From assembly GCA_012799495.1 (NCBI GenBank), contig JAAZLD010000066.1, forward strand, positions 1-8,369: 8,369 nt of DNA. The letters run 5' to 3'. Made by a program: the position numbers and the translations under genes. The notes under the pieces are model-generated. The model saw nothing but the letters and a program-made list of their open reading frames with translations. It was not told where the DNA came from and searched no databases. Source of the DNA: Desulfitobacterium sp. GTDB taxonomy: Bacteria; Bacillota; Desulfitobacteriia; Desulfitobacteriales; Desulfitobacteriaceae. Shown here piece by piece: positions 1 to 5,309 of the stretch; the stretch's first letter is position 1, and every line of letters begins with the position of its first letter.

Positions 1-6
1 AGTAAG

Positions 7-124
<118 letters not shown>

Positions 125-128
125 AAGA

Positions 129-161
129 GCAAAAAGACCATCATCTCGATGGTCTTTTTGC
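129..161 (+). terminator. rRNA operon terminator, probably bidirectional
   Basis: A perfect 14-bp stem (129-142 with 148-161) closes a 5-nt loop. The run of A residues on the left arm and of T residues on the right arm gives a U-tract on both transcripts. It ends the rRNA operon on the plus strand and also lies 27 nt beyond the stop codon of the convergent DUF2680 gene, so it very likely serves both. Confidence 0.9.
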
Positions 162-187
162 ACTTTTATATTTATGAATACTTATGA

Positions 188-664
188 TTAGAATCCACGG
201 CCACCGCAGAAACAGCCGCCCTTCATTCCTCGACCTTGCCAAAAGTTGTCACCTTGAGCTTCGCTGTTATTTTGCCATCTGCCATTTCCTTTACCATAAT
301 AGTTTCCATAGCCCATTCCATAGCCATAACTACCTGGTTCACATAGGGCTTGGTTTTCTTTGAACCTTTCTAGAATAGCATCTGCTTGTTCTGGTGTAAG
401 TTCACCTTTAGCTACCCTATCTTGAAGGATATTCTTCCTATTTTCTAGCATTTCAGATTTATATTCATCTAAGAGATCGTCTCTCTCTGCTAGCTGGCCA
501 AAGGTGTTTTTAGTGGTGGCTCTTTCATTATAAGCATCTTCCACGGTGACACCTTTAAGGTCGGCATAAATTTCGGCAGGAGATTTATAGGTAGCTGCGA
601 TAACACTTGTTGCGCCTACAAGGAGCAATGCAACCATTAGAATACTAATAAAAACTTTTCTCAT
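188..664 (-). CDS. Secreted DUF2680-family protein with Gly/Tyr/Cys-rich tail
   Basis: A 158-residue exported protein of unknown function. Residues 1-24 form a signal peptide: MRK, a hydrophobic stretch, and a likely cleavage after the Ala pair near 23-24. Residues 27-108 match what I recall of the DUF2680 family of Firmicutes: KSPAEIYADLKGVTVEDAY, then a KGELTPEQADAILERFKENQ segment. The LTPEQ at 89-93 resembles the LTxxQ motif of the proteobacterial periplasmic chaperones Spy and CpxP, which may be coincidence. The tail (109-158) is low-complexity Gly/Tyr/Asn with Cys151-Phe-Cys153 and an earlier Cys108, so it could bind metal. The start is set by GGAGGTGG eight bases upstream (counted from GGAGG). 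A Met five codons earlier overlaps that site and is unlikely to be used. It lies 93 nt after the kinase gene and has its own predicted promoter, suggesting it is a target of the adjacent two-component system. Confidence 0.85.
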   Translation of the reverse strand: MRKVFISILMVALLLVGATSVIAATYKSPAEIYADLKGVTVEDAYNERATTKNTFGQLAERDDLLDEYKSEMLENRKNILQDRVAKGELTPEQADAILERFKENQALCEPGSYGYGMGYGNYYGKGNGRWQNNSEAQGDNFWQGRGMKGGCFCGGRGF

Positions 665-669
665 TACAT

Positions 670-677
670 CCACCTCC
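670..677 (-). promoter_or_regulatory. Ribosome binding site deciding the DUF2680 start
   Basis: Read on the minus strand this is GGAGGTGG, eight bases (from GGAGG) before the ATG at 664. An upstream in-frame ATG at 679 overlaps this site and has no site of its own, so the start at 664 is preferred. Confidence 0.75.
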
Positions 678-703
678 ATATAGTACCTTTTCTGTTCAAT
701 TTT

Positions 704-747
704 ATTATAGGTACAGAATATGAAGAACTTATGAAGTTCGGTTGAAG
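704..747 (-). promoter_or_regulatory. Predicted response-regulator-activated promoter of the DUF2680 gene
   Basis: On the minus strand there is a perfect TATAAT (704-709) but no recognisable -35 hexamer. In its place stand three hexamers with a period of exactly 11 bp: CTTCAA (742-747), CTTCAT (731-736) and CTTCAT (720-725). The nearest repeat ends 10 bp before the -10 box. OmpR/PhoB-family regulators bind tandem direct repeats with a 10-11 bp period and often substitute for a poor -35 element. The regulator encoded at 2173-2865 is the obvious candidate (inference). Predicted transcription start is near 697, giving a leader of about 33 nt. Confidence 0.55.
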
Positions 748-757
748 ATAATATGGA

Positions 758-2176
758 TTATTCTCTCGGTAGCTGTACCTTAACTATTGTGCCTTTATTT
801 ACCTCACTCTCAATACTGAGGATACCTTGGTGAGCTTCAACGAGGGCCTTGGCAATAGTAAGTCCAATTCCAGAACCCCCTGATTCTCGACTTCGAGAGA
901 GATCACCACGGTAAAATCTTTCAAAAATATGGGCTAAATCCTCTTTTGGGATCCCTTTACCTGTATCACGAATTTCAATTATGGTCCATTTATCTTTAGT
1001 AAAAAGCTCTACTGTTACATTCCCTTTTTCGGGAGTGTATTTATAAGCATTGGAGAGGATATTTACCATTACCTGTCTGAGGCGATCTTCATCTCCCAGG
1101 ATAGTTACATCTTGCTGAAAATCCGTCGTAAGTTGGATATCTTTTTCTGAGAAAATCAACAAGTAATTGTCTAATAAGTTTTTTAGCATCTCAGAAAGGA
1201 TAACCTGTTTTTTCTGTAATTTAACTTCATCGCTTTCTAAGATGGATAATTCATTTAAATCTTTGATCAAGCCGGTAAGACGAATAACCTCATCATTACA
1301 AAAGGAGAGTCTGGCAGGAGTAGGCTCCCAAACCCCGTCTACCATTGCCTCTAAATGACTTTGGAGGGTGGCTAGGGGAGTTCGTAATTCATGAGCGATA
1401 TCAGATGTCAGGCGCTTTCTTAACTGCTCCTGCTCTTTAATATTTTCGGCTAAATCTTTAGTTGCTTGAGCTAGTTGTTGAATTTCTAAAGTTGTGGTGT
1501 TGACCGGTTGTATTTTTGTATCGGTCCTTTTTATTGATAAGATATTATCTTTTACCTGGTGGAGGGGTTTGAGGAACTTTTTAGTTACATATTTGCTAAT
1601 TATCACTGAAACTATCAGGGCTAGAATCAAAGCTATTAAATATACTATATTCATTGTATAGGCAAAGGATTTGTCCTCTGGTGCGGCTAAAAGGCTTTTT
1701 TGTCGGCCAATTTCTACTCTACCCAGGGATTGACCTTCGATCTCCAAAGGATAGCTCCGGAAAACTAGTTCAAGGCTGCTGTCCTGGGCCCTGTTTTGCA
1801 AATTGTTCTGATTCATTCCCATTCCAGGACCCATTCTGCCATGGCCTTTTCCCATACCACCACTACCCATGCCCATGCCGCCATGCATTCCCTGAGAAGT
1901 ACTATCAAAGATAAGCTGACCTTCAGTATTATAGATCTTCACTTCCACAGCTTCTCCGCGGATAAACTGCATAAGTCCAGGCATAGTTGTGATATTGGTG
2001 CTTAATAAATCTTCAATATAAAAAAGAATCTTTTGGTCCTTTTTTAAGTTAGTTTCTTGAACATAATTTTTAAAGAAGACAAACATACCGAAATTACTTA
2101 AGAGAAAGATAACCAAGATGGCAACCACCGTTATAGCGATAAAATACCTTCTTAGTTGTTTATCAATGGTGATCAT
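758..2176 (-). CDS. Sensor histidine kinase with Met/His/Gly-rich extracellular loop
   Basis: A 472-residue membrane histidine kinase, the sensor of the two-component system. Membrane segments lie near residues 11-35 and 174-194, flanking an extracellular sensor region of about 135 residues. A HAMP linker follows (about 195-250). The kinase core is complete: H-box SDIAHELRTPLA with phospho-accepting His262, N-box around Asn372-Asn376, G1 DTGKGIP (404-410), F-box near 418-425 and G2 GGSGIGLTIAK (433-443). It belongs to the large HisKA/HATPase class that pairs with OmpR-type regulators. Residues 96-122 are a low-complexity run with seven Met and two His between Gly residues. This resembles metal-binding Met-rich segments of copper- or silver-handling proteins, so metal sensing is possible but not shown. 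The ATG overlaps the regulator's stop codon (ATGA), implying translational coupling. An AAGGAG site precedes it. Confidence 0.93.
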   Translation of the reverse strand: MITIDKQLRRYFIAITVVAILVIFLLSNFGMFVFFKNYVQETNLKKDQKILFYIEDLLSTNITTMPGLMQFIRGEAVEVKIYNTEGQLIFDSTSQGMHGGMGMGSGGMGKGHGRMGPGMGMNQNNLQNRAQDSSLELVFRSYPLEIEGQSLGRVEIGRQKSLLAAPEDKSFAYTMNIVYLIALILALIVSVIISKYVTKKFLKPLHQVKDNILSIKRTDTKIQPVNTTTLEIQQLAQATKDLAENIKEQEQLRKRLTSDIAHELRTPLATLQSHLEAMVDGVWEPTPARLSFCNDEVIRLTGLIKDLNELSILESDEVKLQKKQVILSEMLKNLLDNYLLIFSEKDIQLTTDFQQDVTILGDEDRLRQVMVNILSNAYKYTPEKGNVTVELFTKDKWTIIEIRDTGKGIPKEDLAHIFERFYRGDLSRSRESGGSGIGLTIAKALVEAHQGILSIESEVNKGTIVKVQLPRE

Positions 2177-2865
2177 GATAATTCTCCTTGGAATTTATAG
2201 CCTATACCATAGACTGTTTGAATATAGCGTGGTTCTTTAAGGTTGTCCTCTATTTTTTGCCGGATATTTTTAATATGGGCATCAATAGTTCTCTCATACC
2301 CTGCGAAGTCATACCCTAAGGCAGAATTGATCAACTGAGCCCGGGAGAAAGCTTTGTTTGGGTTTTGAGCCATAACTAGAAGTATTTGGAACTCGTTAGG
2401 AGTTAGGTGGATTTCTTTTCCTTGTTTTTTCACGGTATATTCTTCAAGATTAATCTCTAGATCCCCATTATTAAATGTAAGGATATTCTCTATTCTTGTT
2501 TTGCCAAGAGTTCGGCGGAGGATGGCCTTTACTCTCATAACCAATTCCCGGGGACTGAAAGGTTTAACCAAATAGTCATCTGCTCCTAAAGCCAATCCTT
2601 GGATGCGATCTTCTTCGCTACTTTTTGCTGTTAGCATTAAAATAGGCACGTCTGATTGCTTCCTAATTTGGCGGCATATTTCTTCTCCTGAAAGGTCAGG
2701 AAGCATTAAGTCTAATATTATAAAGTCTGGTTGTAAAAGGGGAAATAACCTTAATGCCTCTTCTCCATTGACGGAAGTGAAGACTTCAAAGCCCTCTTTT
2801 TGCAGGTAATCTTTGATTACTTCTAAGAGATTTACTTCGTCATCTATGACAAATATCTTGGTCAT
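2173..2865 (-). CDS. OmpR/PhoB-family response regulator
   Basis: A 230-residue cytoplasmic DNA-binding response regulator. The receiver domain (1-120) has every expected key residue: acidic pair Asp8-Asp9, phospho-acceptor Asp52 in DFIILDLMLPD, Thr79 in LTA, and Lys101 in VKPF. The C-terminal domain (about 130-228) is an OmpR-type winged helix, with LTPNEFQILLVMAQNP, the recognition-helix region ERTIDAHIKNIRQKIED and the wing YIQTVYGIGYKF. Its length is typical for the family. It is the first gene of the unit. GAGGAGG lies seven bases before the ATG, and its last codons overlap the kinase start by 4 nt. Targets are unknown, but 11-bp direct repeats before the DUF2680 gene fit its binding mode. 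The sequence does not reveal the signal. Confidence 0.94.
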   Translation of the reverse strand: MTKIFVIDDEVNLLEVIKDYLQKEGFEVFTSVNGEEALRLFPLLQPDFIILDLMLPDLSGEEICRQIRKQSDVPILMLTAKSSEEDRIQGLALGADDYLVKPFSPRELVMRVKAILRRTLGKTRIENILTFNNGDLEINLEEYTVKKQGKEIHLTPNEFQILLVMAQNPNKAFSRAQLINSALGYDFAGYERTIDAHIKNIRQKIEDNLKEPRYIQTVYGIGYKFQGELS

Positions 2866-2932
2866 CTTAATTCCTCCTCAATGGGATTTTCCCAAATGGA
2901 ATTCTTGAAAAGTTGTTAAATGGAGGTCTTAC

Positions 2933-2961
2933 ATAATCGAGAGTTTCTTAGTATAAGTCTA
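2933..2961 (-). promoter_or_regulatory. Weak candidate sigma-A promoter of the two-component operon
   Basis: On the minus strand TAGACT (2956-2961) and GATTAT (2933-2938) are separated by 17 bp; each matches four of six consensus bases. It would give a leader of roughly 60 nt before the regulator. It is the best pair I found in this AT-rich interval, but such matches arise by chance. Confidence 0.3.
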
Positions 2962-3007
2962 CCATGCTTTCAAGAAAGGTACTAATTATTCATTTCTAAT
3001 GCTTTGT

Positions 3008-3023
3008 TGTGATTCCAATCACA
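3008..3023. promoter_or_regulatory. CRP/FNR-family operator
   Basis: TGTGATTCCAATCACA is a perfect TGTGA-N6-TCACA palindrome with 7-bp arms. This is the binding consensus of CRP and of the Bacillus FNR-type regulators. Its centre (3015.5) lies about 41.5 bp upstream of the start predicted from the TATAAT at 3046, the standard spacing for class II activation of the rightward gene. It is about 55 bp behind the candidate promoter of the leftward operon. No CRP/FNR gene is in the window. Confidence 0.75.
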
Positions 3024-3045
3024 CAACTAAGAGTTAAATTATACA

Positions 3046-3051
3046 TATAAT
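3046..3051 (+). promoter_or_regulatory. -10 element of the polyferredoxin gene promoter
   Basis: A perfect TATAAT with no TTGACA-like hexamer at the matching -35 position (about 3023-3028). The neighbouring CRP/FNR palindrome takes its place, so the promoter is probably activator-dependent. Predicted start is about 3057, with a leader of about 55-64 nt. Confidence 0.6.
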
Positions 3052-3111
3052 TAAATTCGAGTAATTAAAGTTAGAAAAATATAACTTACTCAAGTACAAA
3101 TATAGAATAGG

Positions 3112-4122
3112 GTGAAAAGAGTGAAAGAGAAAGGTATGCTTCGAAAAATCAAAGCACCCCTTGAACGAAGAGGAGTACAACTGCTTTTTGCTTTTATCAC
3201 TGTTTTGATTGGAATCCAATTTATTCGCTTTGTAAATTCCTATTTAGATCCAGGGTCAGTGGCGATGATTTCTCGACCTGCAGGAGTAGAAGGATTTTTG
3301 CCTATTAGTGCCTTAGTAGCCTTAACAGCTTGGCTGGTTACAGGGGTATTTGATCAGATTCACCCAGCTGGACTTGTCCTTTTCTTGTTGATTATGGGGA
3401 TTTCCTTAGTGTTAAAGAGAAGTTTTTGTTCGTGGGTTTGTCCAATAGGTACCTTGTCCGAAGGCCTGGCTTTATTGGGAAAAAAGATCTTTGGCAGAAA
3501 CTTTTCCCTCCCTTTGTGGTTGGATTATATTCTACGTTCTCTGAAGTATGTTTTGCTTGGATTTTTCGTATTTTTCATTTTTATAGGTATGAGTGGGGCG
3601 GCGGCATATGCATTTCTGCAGACTCCATATAATATGATCGCAGATGTGAAGATGTTGGACTTCTTTAAAAATATGAGTGCTGTTGGGGTATCTGTTATAG
3701 CTATCTTAGTATTATTTTCACTTCTTGTTGAAAACTTCTGGTGTCGCTATCTCTGTCCCTATGGGGCTCTTTTAGGTCTATTAAGTATTTTTAGTCCCTT
3801 TAAAATTAGCAGAAATACGGAAACATGTATTTCTTGTGAACGGTGTACGGCAGTCTGCCCTAACCGCTTAAAAGTAGCGAAAAAGAAAACGATTTGGTCC
3901 CCGGAATGTACTGGTTGCCTAAACTGTGTAAAAAGCTGTCCTGTAGATAAGACTTTGGAACTGAAGTCTACTTCCTTAATTTTAACGCCCCAGAGAGCAG
4001 CTTTATCTATTCTGATAGTTTGGTTTTCGGTAGTTGCAATCGCAAAATTAACAGGAAATTGGGAAACAAGTATTCCGCCAGAAATGTATAAGGTTTTAAT
4101 TCCTATGGCTGGACAATTTTAA
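3112..4122 (+). CDS. Integral membrane polyferredoxin, NapH/NosR-like 4Fe-4S protein
   Basis: A 336-residue membrane protein predicted to pass electrons between the quinone pool and a redox partner. About six hydrophobic segments lie near 22-42, 63-80, 84-101, 143-163, 191-208 and 298-314. Two CxxxCP motifs (Cys106/Cys110 and Cys211/Cys215) sit at the ends of membrane helices, as in the NapH, NosR and CcoG families. A cytoplasmic ferredoxin domain carries Cys239, Cys242, Cys245, Cys249 and Cys266, Cys269, Cys272, Cys276, the pattern for two [4Fe-4S] clusters. NapH and NosR have defined roles in nitrate and nitrous oxide reduction, but no nap or nos gene is here, so the partner is unknown. The first codon (GTG, 3112) has only a weak ribosome site. 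GTG at 3121, preceded by AGGGTGA, is as likely. A CRP/FNR palindrome upstream suggests anaerobic or redox control. It is monocistronic, ending in its own terminator. Confidence 0.85.
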   Translation: MKRVKEKGMLRKIKAPLERRGVQLLFAFITVLIGIQFIRFVNSYLDPGSVAMISRPAGVEGFLPISALVALTAWLVTGVFDQIHPAGLVLFLLIMGISLVLKRSFCSWVCPIGTLSEGLALLGKKIFGRNFSLPLWLDYILRSLKYVLLGFFVFFIFIGMSGAAAYAFLQTPYNMIADVKMLDFFKNMSAVGVSVIAILVLFSLLVENFWCRYLCPYGALLGLLSIFSPFKISRNTETCISCERCTAVCPNRLKVAKKKTIWSPECTGCLNCVKSCPVDKTLELKSTSLILTPQRAALSILIVWFSVVAIAKLTGNWETSIPPEMYKVLIPMAGQF

Positions 4123-4124
4123 AG

Positions 4125-4169
4125 AAAGTGTTGCACTAACTACTAAATGTAGTTTGGCAACACTTTTTT
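4125..4169 (+). terminator. Terminator of the polyferredoxin gene
   Basis: A long hairpin begins 2 nt after the stop codon. An outer 10-bp stem (4125-4134 with 4158-4167) and an inner stem (4138-4143 with 4149-4154) are separated by small mismatches and followed by a T run. The opposite strand has a weaker T tract, so it may also stop transcription from the convergent small gene. Confidence 0.85.
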
Positions 4170-4183
4170 CCTTTATGCTTTTT

Positions 4184-4336
4184 TTACCCTTTACTTTGTA
4201 ATGCTTCATCTTTAGTTAGGCCATGACCTTGGCGAGAGTCCATACTGGGTGCTTTGTCAGGCTTACGGTTTTGGGAGGGCTTAGTATCGGGGTTAGCCTT
4301 TCGATTAGAAAACTTCTTTTCTGCCATAATAAGCAT
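4184..4336 (-). CDS. Small hydrophilic protein of unknown function (47-50 residues)
   Basis: A short open reading frame that looks like a real gene. From the ATG at 4327 it encodes 47 residues beginning MAEKKFSNRKANPDTKPSQN and ending in GHGLTKDEALQSKG. An in-frame ATG at 4336 would add MLI. AGGAAAGG lies just upstream: spacing is tight for the ATG at 4336 and long for 4327, so the start is uncertain. The product is dominated by Lys, Arg, Asp, Ser, Gln, Asn and Pro, with no hydrophobic core or Cys, so it is probably disordered and cytoplasmic. The composition resembles small basic spore proteins or hydrophilins, but I recognise no family. It converges on the polyferredoxin gene. A weak promoter pair (CTAACA, 16 bp, CATAAC) lies at 4363-4390 on the minus strand. 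Confidence 0.6.
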   Translation of the reverse strand: MLIMAEKKFSNRKANPDTKPSQNRKPDKAPSMDSRQGHGLTKDEALQSKG

Positions 4337-4644
4337 ACATCCTTTCCTAAAAAGAATCTTCTGTTATGATCATCAATATTTAATTGTTAGAGCTATTTTA
4401 GATGAAGAAAAAACTCATCTATATCTATTTTGTCCTAGAAAAGAAGAATCATGAAAGAATTGAAAACTTAAAAAGAATGCGATGGCTTATAAAAAGCTCT
4501 GAAATATTGAAGAATTAATAACTGGTAGAGAGTTAATGATAGGTAATAATCGATATAGATTTTGGACAAGTTCATATAGTGTAGGACATGAAGGATAATC
4601 TAAGGTAATGGGGATAAAGGGTAAAAAAAGAGGGATAAAAACTT
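4337..4644. other. Intergenic stretch without an intact gene
   Basis: About 300 nt between the small leftward gene and the nrdR promoter. Besides the possible remnant at 4402-4599, the visible structure is a purine-rich run at 4593-4640 in which GGATAA occurs three times (4593, 4612, 4633), the last two within GGGATAAA and 21 bp apart. I see no tRNA, riboswitch or terminator in it. Confidence 0.5.
4402..4599 (+). pseudogene. Possible frameshifted small-gene remnant
   Basis: A 38-codon frame runs from ATG 4402 (MKKKLIYIYFVLEKKNHERI...) to TAA at 4516-4518. A second frame, shifted by one base, is open from 4503 to a TAA near 4596 and reads ...EELITGRELMIGNNRYRFW...SYSVGHEG. Both pieces have protein-like composition, and one indel around 4503-4515 would join them into a protein of about 65 residues. 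No slippery heptamer lies in the overlap, so programmed frameshifting is unlikely. No good ribosome site precedes the ATG. It may be a decayed gene, a sequencing error in an intact small gene, or chance in AT-rich DNA. No family is recognised. Confidence 0.3.
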
Positions 4645-4674
4645 TTGACATACTATATCTAGTGCTGGTAATAT
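4645..4674 (+). promoter_or_regulatory. nrdR-nrdJ promoter
   Basis: A perfect TTGACA (-35, 4645-4650), an 18-bp spacer and TAATAT (4669-4674), with an upstream TG that makes an extended -10. Predicted start is near 4681. One NrdR box fills the spacer and the other covers the start point, the geometry of direct repression. Confidence 0.75.
4650..4665. promoter_or_regulatory. NrdR box 1
   Basis: ATACTATATCTAGTGC matches the NrdR consensus ACACWATATATWGTGT at 13 of 16 positions. It lies between the -35 and -10 elements, and its first base is 32 bp from that of box 2, about three helical turns, as is usual for paired NrdR boxes. Confidence 0.8.
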
Positions 4675-4681
4675 GTATTGG

Positions 4682-4697
4682 ACACTATATGTAGGGG
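4682..4697. promoter_or_regulatory. NrdR box 2
   Basis: ACACTATATGTAGGGG matches the NrdR consensus at 13 of 16 positions, with a perfect left half. It covers the predicted transcription start and runs into the ribosome binding site of nrdR. Paired with box 1 it indicates autoregulation by the encoded NrdR. Confidence 0.8.
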
Positions 4698-4702
4698 GTG
4701 GG
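4694..4702 (+). promoter_or_regulatory. Ribosome binding site selecting the TTG start of nrdR
   Basis: GGGGGTGGG ends a few bases before TTG at 4706. The upstream in-frame ATG at 4673 falls inside the -10 element, before the predicted transcription start, and has no ribosome site. TTG also gives the conserved NrdR N-terminus. Confidence 0.75.
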
Positions 4703-4705
4703 AAT

Positions 4706-5188
4706 TTGCGCTGCCCATTTTGTGGACATGCAGAAACTAAGGTTTTGGAGTCCCGTCAGGTGGAAGAAGGGACTGCTATCCGTCGCAGAAGAGAATGTGA
4801 AAGCTGTGCAAGACGGTTTACAACCTATGAAAAACACGAAGATACCCCGTTGATCGTAGTAAAAAAAGATGGGCGTAGGGAAGAATTTTCTCGAGTTAAG
4901 ATAAAGGCCGGAATCCTGAGGGCCTGTGAAAAACGCCCTATATCCACTGAGGAAATCGATGAAATTATTTATGAAATAGAGAAGAACCTTCGCAATCAAT
5001 ATGATAGGGAGGTACCAAGTAAGGCTATAGGGGAAGTTGTAATGAGTGTTTTAGCTAATTTAGATGAGGTAGCTTACATACGTTTTGCCTCTGTTTACGG
5101 AGAATTTGAGAATATCCAACGTTTTATTCAGGAACTTCATGAGTTAGTTGAGAGAAAAAGAATATTAGAAAAGGAGCCTTCTAAATAG
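4706..5188 (+). CDS. nrdR: Transcriptional repressor NrdR
   Basis: A 160-residue zinc-finger/ATP-cone repressor of ribonucleotide reductase genes. Starting at TTG 4706 the protein begins MRCPFCGH, the conserved N-terminus of the family. The zinc ribbon uses Cys3, Cys6, Cys31 and Cys34, with the basic RRRRECESCARRFTTYE region between and after them for DNA contact. An ATP-cone domain (about 49-139) starts PLIVVKKDGRREEFSR and includes VPSKAIGEVVMSVL and VAYIRFASVYGEF. In the known family the ATP cone binds ATP or dATP, and dATP favours repression. Length is typical. Two NrdR boxes overlap its own promoter, so it represses itself and the nrdJ gene 121 nt downstream. The last few residues are Lys/Glu-rich and not conserved. 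Confidence 0.95.
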   Translation: MRCPFCGHAETKVLESRQVEEGTAIRRRRECESCARRFTTYEKHEDTPLIVVKKDGRREEFSRVKIKAGILRACEKRPISTEEIDEIIYEIEKNLRNQYDREVPSKAIGEVVMSVLANLDEVAYIRFASVYGEFENIQRFIQELHELVERKRILEKEPSK

Positions 5189-5207
5189 GTCCTAAAGCTA
5201 ACATAAA

Positions 5208-5249
5208 ATAGGTCTGTTGGCCTATCCCAAAAAGATGGAATATGTTCCA
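5208..5249. repeat. Two short inverted repeats between nrdR and nrdJ
   Basis: A 7-bp hairpin (5208-5214 with 5219-5225, one G-U pair) is followed by the palindrome TGGAATATGTTCCA (5236-5249). Neither has a T run, so they do not look like a terminator. They could be an RNA processing or stability element, an operator, or chance. I found no convincing promoter in this gap, so nrdJ is probably cotranscribed with nrdR. Confidence 0.35.
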
Positions 5250-5309
5250 AAATGAAAGAGAAAGCAAATATGAGTTTAATAAATATAAAGATATGAGAGA
5301 AAGTTGGGG

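Noticed and set aside
1796..2005. A His/Thr/Ala-rich frame on the plus strand (HSHSRTHS..., TTTTHAHAAMHS)
   Set aside because: It is the antisense reading of the Met/Gly-rich kinase loop; the low complexity of that loop creates it.
2882..2894. The small palindrome TGGGATTTTCCCA just upstream of the response regulator ribosome site
   Set aside because: Five-base arms with a 3-nt loop are too weak to claim a regulatory hairpin.
4567..4582. A third NrdR box upstream of nrdR
   Set aside because: Only the right half (ATATAGTGT) matches; the left half does not, and it lies 83 bp from box 1.
4254..4602. A plus-strand frame interrupted only by TGA codons before its TAA, suggesting TGA recoding
   Set aside because: Its first part is antisense to the small leftward gene. 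There is no selenocysteine-type structure visible, and three TGA codons in short AT-rich DNA are expected by chance.
4685..4999. A 104-codon open frame on the minus strand opposite nrdR
   Set aside because: It is fully covered by the unmistakable nrdR gene, has no ribosome site and no recognisable motif.
5236..5249. The palindrome TGGAATATGTTCCA as a LexA box
   Set aside because: Firmicute LexA sites have GAAC-N4-GTTC, a wider spacing between the GAA and TTC parts than seen here.
5189..5309. A cobalamin riboswitch before the B12-dependent reductase
   Set aside because: The gap of 121 nt is too short, and the conserved B12-box sequence is absent.
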